Source: Dryobates pubescens (taxonomy: Eukaryota > Chordata > Aves > Piciformes > Picidae). Taken from it: a stretch of 64,000 nt of DNA. The stretch spans positions 7,586,052 through 7,650,051 of the forward strand of contig NC_071642.1 of NCBI RefSeq assembly GCF_014839835.1, in the 5' to 3' direction. Each line of letters opens with the position of its first letter. Position 1 is the stretch's first letter. This document shows, one piece after another, positions 39,701 through 51,700 of the stretch. Below the pieces are notes generated by a model. The model did not search any database, was not told the DNA's origin, and saw only the letters and a program-made list of their open reading frames with translations. The translations under genes and the position numbers were made by a program.

Positions 39701-42700
39701 TGTGGGGTGGTGGGTTCTGGAACACCTCCAGGGCTGGGGACTCCACCACCTCCCTGGGCATCCTGGGACAATCCCTGAGCACTCCTGCAGCAGAGAAACT
39801 TTCCCTAGTGTCCAACTTAACCCTCCCCTGGCACAATTCCAGGTCATTTCCTCTTGCTCTATCACCTGATAGCAGGGAGAAGAGCCCAAGCCCCATCTCC
39901 CTCTGGGGAAGTATAGAGAGCAATGAGGTCTCCCCTCAGCCTCTTCTCCAGGCTGAACACCCCCAGCTCCCTCAGCTGCTCCTCCCCAGCCCTGCTCTCC
40001 AGACCCTTCCCCAGCTTTGCTGCTCTTCTTTGTTATCTGAAGGTCTGAGCTTACTGTCTCCATCTCAGTTCTCTGACTGCAGCAGTAGGCTTCAGGAGGT
40101 TGTTTTCAAGATGTCCTTCCCCAGGGGTGTGACCCAGGCAGTGCTTGGTATCTGGAGCCTCTCACATGACTTGATCTGCTACACCCTGTCTGTGGGACCA
40201 GCATTCTCCCTCCTCAGCTGCAGTCAGTGCTGTGATTGTCTTCAAGTCATTGAATGGGTTGGGTTGGAAGGGACCTTCAAGATCATCCAGTTCCACCCCC
40301 CCTGGCATGGGCAGGGACACCTCCCACCAGCCCAGGCTGCTCAAGGCCTCATCCAGCCTGGCTTTCAGCACTTCCAGGCTTGGAGCCTGCTCAGCTTCTC
40401 TGGGCAGCCTGTTCCAGAGCCTCACCACCCTCCTGGGGAAGAGTTTCCTCCTAATGTCCAATCTCCATCCAGCTTCTTCCAGTCTGAAGCTGTCACTCCA
40501 GGCCTTTGTACAAAGCTACTCTCCAGCTGTCCTGGAGCCCCTTCAGGTACTGGAAGGCTGCTCTAAGGTCTCCCTGGAGCCTTCTCCTCTCCAGGCTGCA
40601 CAAGCCCTGGCCTCACAGCAGAGCCCTTCCAGCCCTGCCAGCGTTGCTGCGGCCTCCTCTGCCCCCTCTCCAGCAGCTCCATATCTTTCTTGTGCAAGAG
40701 CACAGCTTGTTGCCCAGCTTGTTGCTCAGTGGGGCTGGAGGGTGGCAGGGCTGTCTCTGAGAAGAACCAGGCTGGTACTTTCAACACAAGTTTCTTATCA
40801 CTTTGTAGGACATCTGCTCCCTGGTCTTCCTCAACAGCTGCTTCTGCCTCGGTCTGGGGGGATGTTCTCCTTGTGGCACCACCAGGTTAACTTTGGTTTT
40901 GTTAGGGCCAAATGAGATGGGAAAAGAGTGAAAATGTGGCTCTCTTTGGTGGTGTTTGGGCTCCTGCTTTGTTCCCCGTGGCTGGGAGCTGCAGGCTGTG
41001 AGGGGATGGCTCCAGAGGTTTGTGTGGGGCGTTGCAGGGGGCTCTGCAGACGCTGCCTTGGCCTGCGTGCCGCAGCGGCGCTGAACATCTCCCTGCTGGG
41101 GCTGCTCAGTGCCAAACAGCTGCTCCTCCACAGGGCTGGGGAGCAGGGGGAGCTTTGAACAAGCCCCAAACTCCTGGGCTTGCAGCCTTGCCAAGCCTCA
41201 GCTGAGCTGTGGGAAGGAAACACGAACTGGCCCTGACCTACCGCAGCCTCTCGCTGCCTGCTCTTGCCCCAGCGTCTTCCTCTGCCTGCCTGAGTCCTCC
41301 TCCTCCTCCTCTCATCCTGCTGCCCACTTTTTTACTACCCCCTTCCTGACTTGTGGAACCCCAGCTGTCTCTGCTGGTTTTTCCATCCTCTCCAGGCCAG
41401 CATCTGCTCTTAATCCTTCTTAATTAATCCCTTCCATTTTAATCTGCTAGCTGTTGGCAGTGCTCACAGCCTTGTTTTGTCTCCTCAGCACAGTGACCTA
41501 CTTCACAGCCACCAGCTGGGAGTGGGTCCTGGCTGGGTGTTTAGGGTGGAGTGGCAGCTTCCCCATGGCTCCAGGCTGTGACAAGGTCACAGGATCACAG
41601 ATCAGAGGAGGTTAGGGGTTGGAGGGCACCTCAGGAGATCATCAAGTCCAACCCCCCTGCCAGAGCAGGAGCAGAGAACCCAGCCCAGGAACACAGGAAC
41701 ACATCCAGACAGGGCTGCAAAGGCTCCACAGAAGGAGACTCCACAACCTCTCTGGGCAGCCTGCTCCAGGCCTCTGGGACCTTCACAGTGCAGAAGTTCC
41801 TCCTCAGGCTGAGCTGCAACCTCCTGCGCTGCACTTTCCATCCCTTGCCCCTTGGCCTGTTCCAGGGTGCAGCTGAGCAGAGCCTGTCCCCTCCCTCCTG
41901 CCCCCCAGCCCTCAGCTCTTGAGAGCCATTGAGCAGATCCCTCTCAGCCTTCTCCTCTCCACACTCAGCACCCCCAGGGCTCTCAGCCTCTCCTCCCCAG
42001 GCAGTGCTGCAGTCCCTTCAGCAGCCTTGCAGCCCTCCCTTGGCCTCTCTCCAGCAGCTCCCTGTCCCTCCTCAGCTGGGGAGCCCAAAGCTGGATGCAA
42101 TATTCCAGGTGTGGCCTCAGCAGGGCAGAGCAGAGGGGGAGGAGAAGCTCCCTGGCCCTGCTGGCCACACTCCTCTGAATGCCCCCAGGACCCCCTTGGC
42201 CTTCTTGGCCCCCAGGGCTCATTGCTGTGCCCTGCAGCCCTTGCTGCCCAGCAGCACTGCCAGCTCCTTCTCCTTGGGGCTGCTCTGCAGCAGATCCCCT
42301 CCCAACCTGTGCTGCTGCAGCTTCTTCTTCCTGCCCAGCTGCAGGACTCTGCTCTCCTCCTGGCTGAGCCTCAGCAGGTTGCTCTCTGCCCAGCTCTCAG
42401 CCTCTCCAAGTCTCACTGGGGTCTCAGCAGGATTCTGCTGAGCTTATGGTCTCTGCTGAGAGCATCCTCAGCATCTCTTTGGCAACCAGGAGCATTCAGG
42501 GTTGCAAAAAGTCCTTCATTTTCCCAGAGGACTGAGCCAAAAGGCTCCTTTTGGATGTTGTGAGATTGCCTGTAGCTTCCCTCCAAGTTTTCTCTTCTCA
42601 TGGGCTGGGCTGAGCTGATTTCTCCATCTCTTGTCCTAAATGTTTGTTCCTCCATGCAGAAGGTCAAAGTGAGCAGTGAGTCCTTGAGCTTGGTTTCAAT

Positions 42701-45700
42701 GCCCTTGGCTGCTCTCAGAGGTGCAGGCAGGTGCCCAAGGACCTTCCTGGATTGCTGACATCATCCTTGATGTTTTAGAGCAGCTATTAATGTTTATCCC
42801 TGAGGATCATCTGCAAAGTCCAGGTGGAAGAAAAGTCTCCTGTGTGATGTGCTCCCATGGGCCCAACCTGATCCAGCTGGAGGTGTCCCTGCTTGTTGCA
42901 GTGGGGTTGGACAAGATGACCTTTGAAGGTCCCTTCCAAACTGCTGCATTCTGTGATTCCATGACCAGATGAGATCTCCTGTGTGCCATGAGCCAGAGGG
43001 ACAGGGGGCAATGGATTTGAGCTGGAAGAGGGCAGATTGAGACTGGAGATGAGGAAGAAATTGTTGAGAGTGAGGGTGTGGAGAGACTGGAACAAGTTGC
43101 CCAGGGAGGTTGTGGATGTCCCCTCCCTGGAGGTGTTCAAGTCCAGGCTGGGTGAGGCCTTGAGCAACCTGGGCTAGTGGGAGGTGTCCCTGCCCATGGC
43201 AGGGGGTTGGAACTGGATGAGCTTGAAGGTCCCTTCCAACCCAGCCCATCCCATGAAGATCTCAGGAGGCCATTGGCTGATGCAGAAAGGCAGAGACCGT
43301 CCTGCTGGTGAGCAGCACAAGGCCCAGGGAGGTGACAAAGCCAGGGGACAGTGCTGGAAGGGAGTGAGCCAGACTCCCAGAAATGCCACTAAGTGTGTGG
43401 ACTGTGTCCCTCCCTGCTGGGCTCAGGAATCAGTTCCTCTCTGCTTTTCAGGCTCTTCATAGAGAAGCTGCCCCAGCACCGTGATTACAAAGCTGCTGTC
43501 ATACCTGAGAAGAGAGAGACAGTCAGAGTGAGTGTCAGAGTGCCAGGTCCTCAGCAGCTGCTGCTGGACGTGTTTGGAGGTCATCAACCTTGGGTTCTCC
43601 TGGCTCTGCATAAACCTTGAGAAGCCTTGGCCCCAGCCAGGCTGTCCTAACCCCTTGGGAGTTCTGGTTTGGGTTCTCCTTACCCCTGCCCTGGGGTTGT
43701 CCAGTTTGCTTTTTGCTGAGCACTGGGATGTCCTTTCCTCAGCTTGCCAGGGTGCTGCCCCCCCTCATTTCAGCTCCACTATCACCTGCAAAGGTTGGAT
43801 CAGGTGATGCTTGGGGTCCCTTCCTGGGAGTCTGTCTGTGGTTCTCTTGGTGTTTAAAGAGCACTGAGGTTTTCCATGCATGGGGGCTGGATGCTAAGTG
43901 TGGTGGCTTTGCCAGGAGGTCCTTGGAGACAGCTCCCAGCCTCAAGGAGCTACCACTCCTCAACCTTGACCAGGAGAGCTCTTGCTGAGTGGTGCTGGTG
44001 GAGCTGTCAGTGCCCACCTGGTCACAGCATGCAGCCTGTCCTCAGCTGGTGGTGGAGCTGCTTGGCCCTTCCTGCCTTGAGAACAAGCAGCTGCTTCATG
44101 ATCTCTGGGTGCTGCATTGGTTCTTTGATCTGTCTGGGGTTGGTTTGTCTTGCCTTGGGGCTGTCACACTCATGCCTCTGCTTCCTCCCCTCAGAAGCTG
44201 AAGGAAGTAGCTTTCCCCAGAGCTGAAGAGCTGAAGGAGGAGCTGTTAAAGAGGTACACCAAGGACTATGCTAAGTACAAGGAGCAGAAGGTGAGTGAGA
44301 GGAGACTGGAGGCCTGTGCTCCCCAGAAGGCACTCAGCCACAAAGGGTTTGGAGGAGGGGAAGTCTCCAGGGCTCCCTGAGTGCTCTGAAGTGTGCAACC
44401 CCAGCTTGCAGGGTCCAGCTTCATCACAGGGCTGCCCTGGTTGTGTCTCTGCTGCCATTGTGCAGGAGGATTTGTCACAGGTGTCCCTCTGGCCCTTCTC
44501 ATTCTGCATCCTGAGCCTGGACAGTTGTTGGGTTGGATTTTTTTTCCCCACTCTCTGTCCCAACATGAAGTCTGAATCTTATGACCCAGAAACTCAGCAT
44601 GGGCAAGGATCTGAGGTTCTGTGAGCAAAGCAGAAGACTGCAAGAGGTGATTTTAGAGACAGGGTAGAGAGAAAGATAGGCTGAAAGAATTGGGGCTGTT
44701 CAAGCTGAACAGGAGAAGGATCCAGGGAGACCTCAGAGCTGCATTTCAATAGCTGCAGGGGAGCTACAGGCAGGCTGGGGAGGGACTGTTCAGAAGGGGC
44801 TGTGGGGATAGGCTGAGGGGCAATGGCTTGAAGCTGGAGCAGGGCAGAGTTGGGTTGGACATCAGGAGGAAGCCCTGCACAGTGAGGCTGGGGAGACACT
44901 GGGACAGGCTGAGGCCCTGTCCCTGGAGACAGTCAAGATCAGGCTGGCTGTGTTCCCTGGGCAGCCTGCTCCAGTTGGAGATGGCCCTGCTGAGTGCAGG
45001 GGGCTTGGACAGGATGACCTTGGAGGGTCCCTTCCAACCCAATGCCATCTGTGAAATCAACCTGGAGAAGTGATTTTTAAGGACAGGGCAGAAGGAAATC
45101 AACCTGGAAGTGTGTTCCTCTGGAGGAGGGGAGGGTGAGGCAGCAGCTCTGCCCTGCTCTGGCTGCTGATGGGAGTGGGGATCTCTACGTTGCAAGCTGA
45201 ACCTTCCCTGCAGGGTTATGTTCTGCAGAGCCTTTACCAGCAGGCTGGGCTTGCTGAGGGCCTGCAGTGCAGAGACTTCATCCCCTGCTGGTGTTCCCCT
45301 GCCTGCTGATGTCCCCTGGCCTGTTTCTCCCTGCAGAAGGAGAAGGAGTTGGAATTTGCACGCAGCTTGGCCTTGCAGCAGCAGCTGGAGGAGGAGAGGA
45401 GCCGAGTGGCCCTGATGAAGCAGCAGCAGGCAGAGCAAGAGCAGTTCCAGGCCTTTGAGGAGATGATTCGCCGCCAGGAGCTGGAGAAGGAGCGCCTGAG
45501 GATAGTGCAGGAGTTTGGAAAGCCAGAGCCAAGGCCTGAGGCTCTGGATGGACCTCTCATCCCTGGTGTGGAGAAGCCTCCCACTGATCTAAGCCCAGCG
45601 GTTCCTGCCTCTCCAGTGTCCCCTGCCAGCCCCTCAGCAGGAACTGTCTCCTCCAGGCCTCCTGTTGTGGACAGGTCTTTGAAACCAAGCGCTCTGGGGA

Positions 45701-48700
45701 GCACAAACAACAGTTAGTACCTCTCACTGCACCCTGCTCCCTTAGCTGGGGCTGAGCCAAACAAGCTGAGGAGCTGCTTTGGCTGGGGGGCTCTGGGAAG
45801 TGTCTCACCATGGCTCCATCCCCTCTGGGTGGTCTCCTCCTCGGCCAGGAAAGGTTTGCAGGGCTGAGAGGAGCTCTTGCACCACACACACACTTCTCCA
45901 GCCCAGCCTCTCTGCTGGTCTGGAGCCTACAATCTCAGTTCAGGAAAGATGTTGAGTTGCTGGAAGGTGTCCAGAGAAGGGCAACAAAACTGGGGAGGGG
46001 TCTGGAGCACAGCCCTGTGAGGAGAGGCTGAGGGAGCTGGGGTTGCTTAGCCTGCAGAAGAGGAGGCTCAAGGGAGACCTTCTTGCTCTCTCCAACTCCC
46101 TGAAGGGAGGTTGGAGCCAGCTGGGGGTTGGTCTCTTCTCCCAGGCAGCCAGCACCAGAACAAGAGGCCACAGTCTCAAGCTGTGCCAGGGGAAGTTTAG
46201 GCTGGAGGTGAGGAGAAAGAGAGATTTGCCATTGGGCTGTGCTGCCCAGGGAGGTGGTGGAGTCCCCATCCCTGGAGGTGCTTAGGCTGTGGCACTTGGT
46301 GCCATGGTTGAGTTGATCAGATGGTGTTGGGTGATAGGTTGGACTGGATGATCTCCAAGGTCTTTTCCAACCTGGTGAATTCTCTTAGTGACTTCTCTCT
46401 CTTTGGCTTTCCTACCTCCAGATACTGGTTGGAGATGGGATTTAGTCCCTGACTGGGCTGGGGAAATTCCACTCTTCTGCCAACTGTGGCTCTGATTTGG
46501 CCCCTTCCAAGTGGCTGGTTCTTGACCAGTGACTCCTCTTGCTTCCAGGGACATTTTTAATCTCATTGCAGTGATACTTTTTGGTATCCCTGAAAGAAAG
46601 GAGTCACTGGTGCAGAACCACCCACCTGGAAGGGGCTGAATCAGTGGTATGAAGCTTTTAAGTGCTGGAGTGTCCTTTTCTTTACCAAAACACTTGGGGT
46701 TTGCCACGCTGCTGAAGGTCTCTGTTTGGAAGGAAGCAGTGAGTGTCCCTCAGGGGGTGTCCCAGGGCCATCATTTCTCTCTCACTGCTCTTCTAAGGCA
46801 GGCCAAGAGAGCACTTCATGCTTCCAGGCTGAATTGTCTCAGTCTAGCCCCTTCAGGTGCCCCCTAAGGAACCCTTCCTGCCCCCCTGGCACTGCTCATG
46901 GTGCTCCCCTTCTCCCCACAGGTGCCAGCTTAGATGTCCTTCGCCAGGTCATTGTCCCTAGGGAGCTCTGCCAGAAGTTCCTGCAGCTGGCTGACGCCAA
47001 CACCGTCAGGGGGGTGGAGACCTGTGGGATCCTCTGCGGTAAGCTGGTAAGGTGGGGACCCTACTGATGACCCTGGGTGACTCTGGAGTGGTGCAGGGGG
47101 GCTGCTGCCAAGGTGGGCAGTAGCTTTGGAAAGGGGTAAAGGTCCCCTGCTGTCTGCCACAGGAGGCTGTGGTGCAGCTTCACCAATGACCCAGGCTTCC
47201 GTGGGGGCTTTAGGGAAGAGCTCCAAAGGAGCCTGCAGGAAAGCTGGGAAGGGACTTTTTAACAAGGGCTTGTAGTGATGGGATGAGAGGGGATGGATGG
47301 AAGCTTGAGGAGGGCAGATGGAGGCTGCAGATTAGGAAGAAATTCTTGAGTGTGAGGCTGGGGAGAGACTGGAATGGGTTGTGGCTGCCCCCTCCTTGGA
47401 GGTGTTCAGGGCCAGGCTGGATGAGGCCTTGAGCAAGCTGGGCTGGTGGGAGGTGTCCCTGCCCAGGGCAGGGGGTTGGTACTGGATGATCTTGAAAGTC
47501 CCTTCCAACCTGAACCAAGCTGTGATTCTATGACTCTGCTTCTCCTTTCCCTCCCTTCTATGTTAGGAGTTCCTCACACTGAGCAAGGTGCTCTCTACTG
47601 AGCCCCAGGAGGTATTCAGCTTCCTCTTCCCTGCTGATGACTCTGCTGGGTACCTGCCTCAGGTGCTTCTGTGTTGCTGGTGACAGGCAGCTGGTGTCTT
47701 GTCTTAGAGTCAGATCATGGAATGCTTTGGGTTAAAGGAGCCTTTAAAGGTCACAGAATCACAGAGTTGTTTGAGCTGGAGAAGATCTCCAAGATCATCC
47801 AGTCCAACATCAACCCAACACCACCATGGCCCCAAGTGCCATGGCCACAGGGTTCTGGAGCACCTCCAGGGATGGGGACTCCACCACCTCCCCGGGCAGC
47901 CTGGGACAATCCCTGACCACTCTTGCAGCAAAGAAACTTTTCCTCCCCTGGCACAGTTTCAGGCCAGGAAACTTATGTTGGTCATCCAGCCCAAGCCCTG
48001 CAGTCAGCAGGGACATCCCCAGCCAGAGCAGGTTGCTCACAGCCCCAAACAAGCTGACCTGCAATGGTGCCAGGCATGGGGCAGCTCTCACCTCTCTGAG
48101 CAACCTCTGCCAGGCTCTTCCCACCCTCAGTGTCAAACATTTCTCCCTTCTCTCCAGTCTGAATCTCCCTCTTTTGAGTTCAAACCCTCACCCCTTGGCC
48201 TGGCACAAGAGGCTCTGCTCCCAACTCTGTCCCCAGCTTTCTTTAGGCCTCCTTTATCTCCTGAAAGGCAGCAATGAGATATCCTTGGTAGCTTCAGGAC
48301 TGAGGTGTCCCAGCTGTGGAGGAGGATGACCCTCACCCAGACAAGTCTGTGCAAACACCAGCTGGAGCCTGTTGGTCCTCCTGCAGTTGGTTTGCACAGG
48401 TTTCAGCTGGCAGCTCCAGCTTGCTTCCCCCAGAGTCCCTTGGGGCTGCTTTGCTTGCAGAAGTTTGCTTTGAAATTCAGTTCTTTGATGTAGCAACTCT
48501 CTGCCATCCAGCTGCTTCCAGACATTGTTTCATCATGGAGCATCATCTCCCAGGCAGTGGAGAGAGTCACTTCTTGTGGGGGTCCAGGGTCTCTCTGAGC
48601 TCTTGTGGATGCTCTGCATGGCAGGGAAAGGGATTAGAAAGTCCTGGGTCATAGACTCACAGAATGGTTTTGGTTGGAAAAGCCCTTTCAGACCATGCAG

Positions 48701-51700
48701 CTCAACCATTCTCTGACACTGCCAAGGCTGGGGCTGAACCATGGTCCTCAGCACCACATTGAGCCCCTAGACTGGGCACAGCTGAGACCACTGCCTGAGT
48801 TCTGGGTTCAGTTTTGGGCTCTTCACTTCAAGAAGGACCTTGAGGGCTGGAGCAGGTCCAGAGAAGAGCAACAAAGCTGGGGAAGGGTCTGGAGAACAGG
48901 GCTGAGGAGGAGCAGCTGAGGGACTTGGGATTGTTCAGCCTGGAAGAGGCTGAGGGGAGACCTTCTGGCCCTCTACAGCTGCCTGAAAGGAGGTTGGAGC
49001 CAGCTGGGGGTTGGTTTCTGCTCCCTAGTCTCAGGTGATAGGAGAGGAAATTGCCTGGAATTGTGCCAGGGGAGGTTTAGTCTGAAACCCCTCCAGGGAT
49101 GTGGATTCAACCACCTCCCTGGGTGGTTTAGAGGCTTTGACACCCCTTTCAGTGGAGAAGTTTCTTCTGAGGTCCAACCTAAACCTCCCCTGGGGCAACT
49201 GGAGGCTGTTTCCTCTTGTCCTGTCCCTTGTTAAGGAGAAGAGCCCAACCCCCACCCCCGGCTCCAGCCTCCTGTCAGGAAGCTGTAGAGAATGTGGAAT
49301 CATCCTGAGGATGGGAAATGCCCTCTGCAGCAGTGAGTTTGCTGCCTGGGGGGAAGGTGGGGGCTGGGGAGGGGTGAGTGACAGCCTCCCTGTGCTGCCT
49401 TGCAGATGAGGAACGAGTTCACCGTCACCCACGTCATCGTCCCCAAGCAGCACGCGGGCCCCGACTACTGCAACACCGAGAGCGAGGAGGAGCTCTTCGT
49501 CATCCAGGACCAGCACAGCCTTGTCACACTGGGCTGGATCCATGTGAGTCCCCTGCCTGCTTCACATTCCCCCCTGGCACTCAGCTGGAAAGGGATGCAC
49601 AGAGCAGGGCTGGTGGCGGAGAACTTGCCAGAGGAGACAGCGCAGAGCAGGCAGCATCCTCCAGGTGGATTTCTGCCTCTGCTTACAGTCACAGAACGGT
49701 TTGGGGTTGGAAGGGACCTTAAAGATCATCCATTTCCAATCCCCCTGCCCTGGGCAGGGACACCTCCCACCAGCCCAGGTTGCTCAAGGCTTCATCCAGC
49801 CTGGCTTTCGACCCTTCCAGGCTTGGAGCCTCCACAGCTTCTCTGGGCAACCTGTTCCAGAGCCTCACCACCTCCTGGGGAAGAGTTTCCTCCTAATGTC
49901 CAATCTCAATCCAGCTTCTTCCAGTCTGAAGCCTTCCCCCCTTGGCCTTGGCCTCCAGGCCATTCTACAAAGTCCTTCTCCAGCTGTCCTGGAGCCCCTT
50001 CAGGTACTGGAAGGCTCCTCTAAGGTCTCCCTGGAGCCTTCTCTTCTCCAGGCTGCACAACCCCAACTCTCTCAGCCTGGCCTCAATTCAGAGCCTTTCC
50101 AGCCCTGCCAGCATTGCTGTGGCCTCCTCTGGCCCTCTCCACCAGGTCTCTGTCTGTGCTGAGGCCTCCATAGCTGCCCCAGCACTGCAGGGAGGTCTGA
50201 GCAGAGCACAGCAGAGAGGCAGAATCCCCTCCCTGCCCCTGCTGCCCACACTGCTGGGGCTCAGCCCAGGCCAGGCTGGGGCTGAGGCTGGCAGCGCTCA
50301 GTGCCAGCTCCTGTCCAGCTTTGCACCCCCAAGGCCTTCTCCTCAGGGCTGCTCTGCAGCCATTCTCCACCCAGCCTGGATTAGTGCTTGGAATTGCCCT
50401 GACCCAGCTGCAAGGACCTTGCTCTTGGCTTTGTGAGATTTCTTTGAGCAAATCCAGATCTGTTTTAAATTTAGGTCCATTCCTAAAGCCTCAGACCCTT
50501 GGAATACCGGGTGTGAAGCTCAGGTTTCATCCAGCTGAGTCCAGAGGCAGTGTTGGGGCATCCCAGGCTCTCCCATGTGTTGTGTCCCCCACAGCAGGGC
50601 CGCTGCGTGCAGCCAGCTCAGCGCTGCTCCGGCCTGGGCCCGCGGCGGGTTCCTGGGCTGGCTGCGGCACTGCCCTCTGCCTGTCCCCACGGGGCCCTTG
50701 GCAGTGGGATCAGGGCCAAGGAAAATGTTTGGTGCTGCTGAGGAATCTCTGGAAAGCAGCAGCTGCCTCTCAGGGTTTCACAAACAGATGCCTGCTGCGT
50801 GTGCCTGGCACGTGGGGGGTGTCTGCTTTTGCTGATAAGCCCTCGGGGATGGCCCTGAGGTGTTCAGGGCCCTTCAGGAATCTCTTGGGCATTGCTGCTG
50901 CTCTTGGCAACAACAACAACCCCCTCCCCAAACCTAGCAAAGGGAGGGGAGGTAAAACCTGCCAGCAAGAGTTAGGCTGTGAAATGCAGCTGCCAGCTGG
51001 AGAGGGGGGAGGTGCTGGCTGGTTCTGCTTATGGAGTCACAGAATGGTTTGGGTTGGAAAGGACCTTAAAGATCATTTAGATCCACCCTGCCTGCAGTCA
51101 GCAGGGGCACCTTGCAATAGAGCAGATTGCTCCAGAGTCCCAGACAACCTGACCTGGAAGGGTTCCTGACCTGGAAGGGTTCCTGAGCTGGGGCATCTCC
51201 CACCTCTCCAGGGTCTTCTCACCCTCACAGTGAAGAATTTCTTACTACTGCCTGGCCTGAATCTCTGCTCTTCACTTCAAAACCATCACTCCCTTGTCCT
51301 GTCACTGCACTCCCTGATCAAGACTCCCTCCCCATCCTTCCTGTAGCCCTCTTTTAGTCCTGAAAGGCCTCCAGAAGGTCTCCCTGGAGCCTTCTCCAGG
51401 CTGCACAACCCCAACTCTCTCAGCCTGGCCTCAATTCAGAGCCCTTCCAGCCCTGCCAGCATTGCTGTGGCCTCCTCTGGCCCCTTTCCAATAGGTCCCT
51501 GTCTGTGCTGTGCTGAGGAGTCCAGAGCTGCCCCAGCACTGCAGGGGGAATCTCAGCAGAGAGGCAGAATCCCCTCCCTGCCCCTGCTGCCCACACTGCT
51601 GGGGATCAGCCCAGGCCAGGCTGGGGCTGGGTTGGCAGTGCTCGGTGCCAGCTCCTGTCCAGCTTTGCACCCCCAAGTCCTTCTCCTCAGGGCTGCTCTC

